Of a DNA stretch of 14,615 nucleotides, positions 13,837-14,615 are shown in pieces; position 1 is the first letter of the stretch, and each line of letters begins with the position of its first letter. This DNA comes from Vampirovibrionales bacterium. Lineage in GTDB: Bacteria; Cyanobacteriota; Vampirovibrionia; Vampirovibrionales; JAJTHC01. The translations under genes were made by a program, and so were the position numbers. Location: assembly GCA_021299615.1 (NCBI GenBank), contig JAJTHC010000025.1, forward strand, positions 1-14,615. Reading direction: 5' to 3'. A model generated the notes under the pieces. It saw nothing but the letters and a program-made list of their open reading frames with translations. It was not told where the DNA came from and did no database searches.

Positions 13837-14052
13837 CTATTTCATACGATAGGTAATGCGTCCGCGGGTTAAATCATAAGGGGAAAGTTCTACTTTAACT
13901 TTGTCACCTGGTAAAATGCGAATAAAGTTTTTGCGAATACGCCCAGAAATGTGAGCCAACATTTCGATTTCATTTTCCAATTTAACTCGAAACATGGCAT
14001 TGGGAAGGGCTTCTAAAATCGTGCCTTCCATTTCCAAAACGTCTTTCGACAT
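13837..14052 (-). CDS. infA: Translation initiation factor IF-1
   Basis: A 71-residue S1-type OB-fold protein that binds the ribosomal A site during initiation. The sequence is characteristic throughout: EGTILEALPNAMFRVKLEN, HISGRIRKNFIRILPGDKV, VELSPYDLTRGRITYRMK. The length is normal. AAAGG lies ten bases before the ATG. It is probably co-transcribed with rpmJ. No secY, adk or map precedes it within the 563 bases to the window edge, so the pair is detached from the ribosomal protein operon on that side too. Confidence 0.97.
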   Translation of the reverse strand: MSKDVLEMEGTILEALPNAMFRVKLENEIEMLAHISGRIRKNFIRILPGDKVKVELSPYDLTRGRITYRMK

Positions 14053-14085
14053 AAAGCAAGAACCTTTCGTTAATCATAAACGCTT

Positions 14086-14120
14086 TGTCTTAATAGAAAT
14101 AACGCTTGATTATTAAGACA
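14086..14120. repeat. 10-bp inverted repeat upstream of infA
   Basis: TGTCTTAATA (14086-14095) and TATTAAGACA (14111-14120) are perfect inverted arms with a 15-nt spacer. They lie between the putative infA promoter (14127-14155) and the ATG, so they would be in the 5' leader or act as an operator. No T-tract is present on either strand. Confidence 0.5.
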
Positions 14121-14126
14121 CCATTT

Positions 14127-14155
14127 ACTTTAACATAAAGATATTTTGATTCCAA
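14127..14155 (-). promoter_or_regulatory. Possible promoter of infA-rpmJ
   Basis: On the minus strand TTGGAA (14150-14155) and TAAAGT (14127-14132) are 17 nt apart, each matching the consensus in four of six positions, 75 bases upstream of the infA ATG. Confidence 0.35.
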
Positions 14156-14195
14156 GCCCTAATTTTAGAAAAATTCAATCGCAAAGATGAAGATT

Positions 14196-14221
14196 CCCCC
14201 TCCTCACACGGAGGGGGTTTT
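14196..14221 (+). terminator. GC-rich hairpin with T-tail, no upstream plus-strand gene
   Basis: CCCCCTCC (14196-14203) pairs with GGAGGGGG (14210-14217) around TCACAC and is followed by TTTT. No plus-strand gene lies between here and lpd, which ends at 12135, so it either closes a small RNA starting near 14060-14150 or protects infA from opposing transcription. Confidence 0.6.
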
Positions 14222-14285
14222 GCGTTTGGGGCATCTTTTTTGTAAGCTAGGGGCTATTTTTACGTTTTTGCATGATTTCAAACGA

Positions 14286-14310
14286 GTGTCAAATGTCGTG
14301 AGCTTTGTCA
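14286..14310 (+). repeat. 25-bp direct repeat, copy 1
   Basis: The sequence beginning GTGTCAAATGTCG and ending TGAGCTTTGTCA is identical to 14542-14566. Read on the minus strand it contains TTGACA, but no -10 follows at suitable distance. Confidence 0.95.
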
Positions 14311-14322
14311 TTGTTCTTGAAT

Positions 14323-14362
14323 CATTTAAGGCTTTATGTTAGTCTAATAAAAGCCTTAAATG
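14323..14362. repeat. 40-bp palindrome with 13-bp perfect arms upstream of the micro-ORF
   Basis: CATTTAAGGCTTT (14323-14335) and AAAGCCTTAAATG (14350-14362) are exact reverse complements. The inner TTAG-T-CTAA extends the symmetry to the centre, with one bulged base. It lacks a T-tail. Five bases further on a smaller hairpin (14367-14388: GGGTTGCT, loop AATA, AGCAAC-A-CCC) precedes the Shine-Dalgarno sequence of the micro-ORF. I see no clear promoter here; TCTAAT at 14343-14348 is a -10-like hexamer without a matching -35. Confidence 0.7.
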
Positions 14363-14418
14363 AAAAGGGTTGCTAATAAGCAACACCCCCATTCTGTTAT
14401 AGAAAGGAGGTGAGCTAA

Positions 14419-14481
14419 ATGGATGAAATACAGCAACTTATGTCGCTGCTGATTATCCTCCTTCTAGTGTCCAAACTCTAG
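14419..14481 (+). CDS. 20-residue hydrophobic peptide (leader peptide or type I toxin-like)
   Basis: The ORF encodes MDEIQQLMSLLIILLLVSKL. The ribosome binding site AAAGGAGGTGA (14403-14413) is a near-perfect anti-16S complement, eight bases before the ATG, the best in the window. The short polar head is followed by a run of Leu/Ile/Val (residues 10-17) and the end SKL. Two readings fit. First, a leader peptide for transcription attenuation: dense branched-chain codons, a hairpin over the stop codon (14454-14488) and a terminator (14497-14537) follow at once, so a branched-chain amino acid gene would be expected just right of the window. Second, a membrane-active type I toxin or holin-like micro-protein: one hydrophobic helix and a structured mRNA. 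Twenty residues is short for a membrane-spanning toxin. I cannot decide between these. Confidence 0.6.
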   Translation: MDEIQQLMSLLIILLLVSKL

Positions 14482-14488
14482 GAGGATA
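14454..14488 (+). promoter_or_regulatory. Hairpin spanning the micro-ORF stop codon
   Basis: TATCCTCCT (14454-14462) pairs with AGGAGGATA (14480-14488), 9 bp, with the TAG stop at the start of the right arm. Two competing pairings exist: CCTCCTT (14457-14463) can pair with AAGGAGG (14404-14410), hiding the Shine-Dalgarno sequence, and AACTCT (14474-14479) in the loop can pair with AGAGTT (14497-14502), the left arm of the terminator. These exclusive structures are what an attenuator or translational switch needs. Confidence 0.55.
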
Positions 14489-14496
14489 GCCTTAAA

Positions 14497-14537
14497 AGAG
14501 TTCTCAAGCTTAACGACTTGGGGACTCTCCCTTTTTG
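14497..14537 (+). terminator. Intrinsic terminator/attenuator after the micro-ORF
   Basis: AGAGTTCTCAAG (14497-14508) pairs with CTTGGGGACTCT (14517-14528) over 12 positions, two of them G-U, with an 8-nt loop, followed by CCCTTTTTG. It begins 15 bases after the micro-ORF stop codon. Confidence 0.75.
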
Positions 14538-14541
14538 TATT

Positions 14542-14566
14542 GTGTCAAATGTCGTGAGCTTTGTCA
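14542..14566 (+). repeat. 25-bp direct repeat, copy 2
   Basis: Exact copy of 14286-14310 in the same orientation, 256 bp apart start to start, immediately beyond the terminator of the micro-ORF transcript. Confidence 0.95.
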
Positions 14567-14583
14567 AGGGGTTCGGCTTTTTT

Positions 14584-14606
14584 CCCTCTCCTAAAACAGG
14601 AGGGGG
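14584..14606. repeat. GC-rich hairpin near the right edge
   Basis: CCCTCTCCT (14584-14592) pairs with AGGAGGGGG (14598-14606), with one G-U and a 5-nt loop. It resembles the hairpin at 14196-14217 (CCCCCTCC/GGAGGGGG), so each 25-bp repeat has a similar hairpin close by. Only TT follows, so terminator function is uncertain. Confidence 0.45.
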
Positions 14607-14615
14607 TTAAGACGC

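Noticed and set aside
14286..14310. TTGACA on the minus strand within the 25-bp repeat as an antisense promoter
   Set aside because: No acceptable -10 at 16-18 nt in either copy.
14160..14615. tRNA or other classical RNA gene near the right edge
   Set aside because: No cloverleaf, no CCA end and no known riboswitch core could be drawn.

Overview
This window looks like chromosome from a Gram-negative, flagellated bacterium of moderate GC content. No tRNA, rRNA, CRISPR array, transposase or phage gene was seen. A TolC-type outer-membrane protein points to two membranes. A FliA/WhiG-type sigma factor and an FlbD homologue point to a flagellum. The FtsH protease domain (HEIGHA, IPRGW..GAAWYAPDEE) resembles cyanobacterial-type FtsH. 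Together with small Pro/Ala-rich membrane proteins of unknown function, this makes a non-photosynthetic relative of Cyanobacteria (Vampirovibrionia/Melainabacteria-like) my best guess. That placement is inference, not a database result.

Layout. 1-514: 3' end of a cation:proton antiporter. 568-1437: unknown protein with two hydrophobic segments, convergent with ftsH (1434-3407, minus) and overlapping its stop codon. 3505-3870 (minus): GcvH-like protein with Asn where the lipoylated Lys should be. 4188-4676 (plus): small Pro/Ala-rich two-helix membrane protein with a strong terminator. 4731-5418: no convincing gene, but a pyrimidine tract with repeats, a second strong plus-strand terminator, a G-quadruplex motif, a 60-nt very GC-rich palindrome and another hairpin. 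5419-8922 (minus): regulatory cluster of FliA/WhiG-type sigma factor, soluble PAS histidine kinase and a receiver-like/HATPase protein. 9058-10437 (minus): orphan outer-membrane efflux protein. 10690-12135 (plus): dihydrolipoyl dehydrogenase, convergent with a DEDDh exonuclease (12132-13223, minus) behind flbD (13253-13474, minus). 13672-14052 (minus): rpmJ and infA, apart from the usual ribosomal protein operon. 14196-14615: densely structured non-coding DNA around a 20-codon ORF with a near-perfect Shine-Dalgarno sequence.

How the genes may work together. The sigma factor, kinase and HATPase protein probably form one regulatory module, and with FlbD they tie the region to motility. FtsH, IF-1 and L36 are housekeeping. 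Dihydrolipoyl dehydrogenase and the GcvH-like protein belong to the lipoate-dependent world, but the latter cannot carry lipoate at the usual position.

Best candidates for something new: the 14286-14566 locus (hydrophobic micro-ORF, competing hairpins, terminator, flanking 25-bp direct repeats), read either as a branched-chain amino acid attenuator or as a type I toxin-like gene; the lysine-less GcvH-like protein; and the palindromic non-coding region at 4731-5418.
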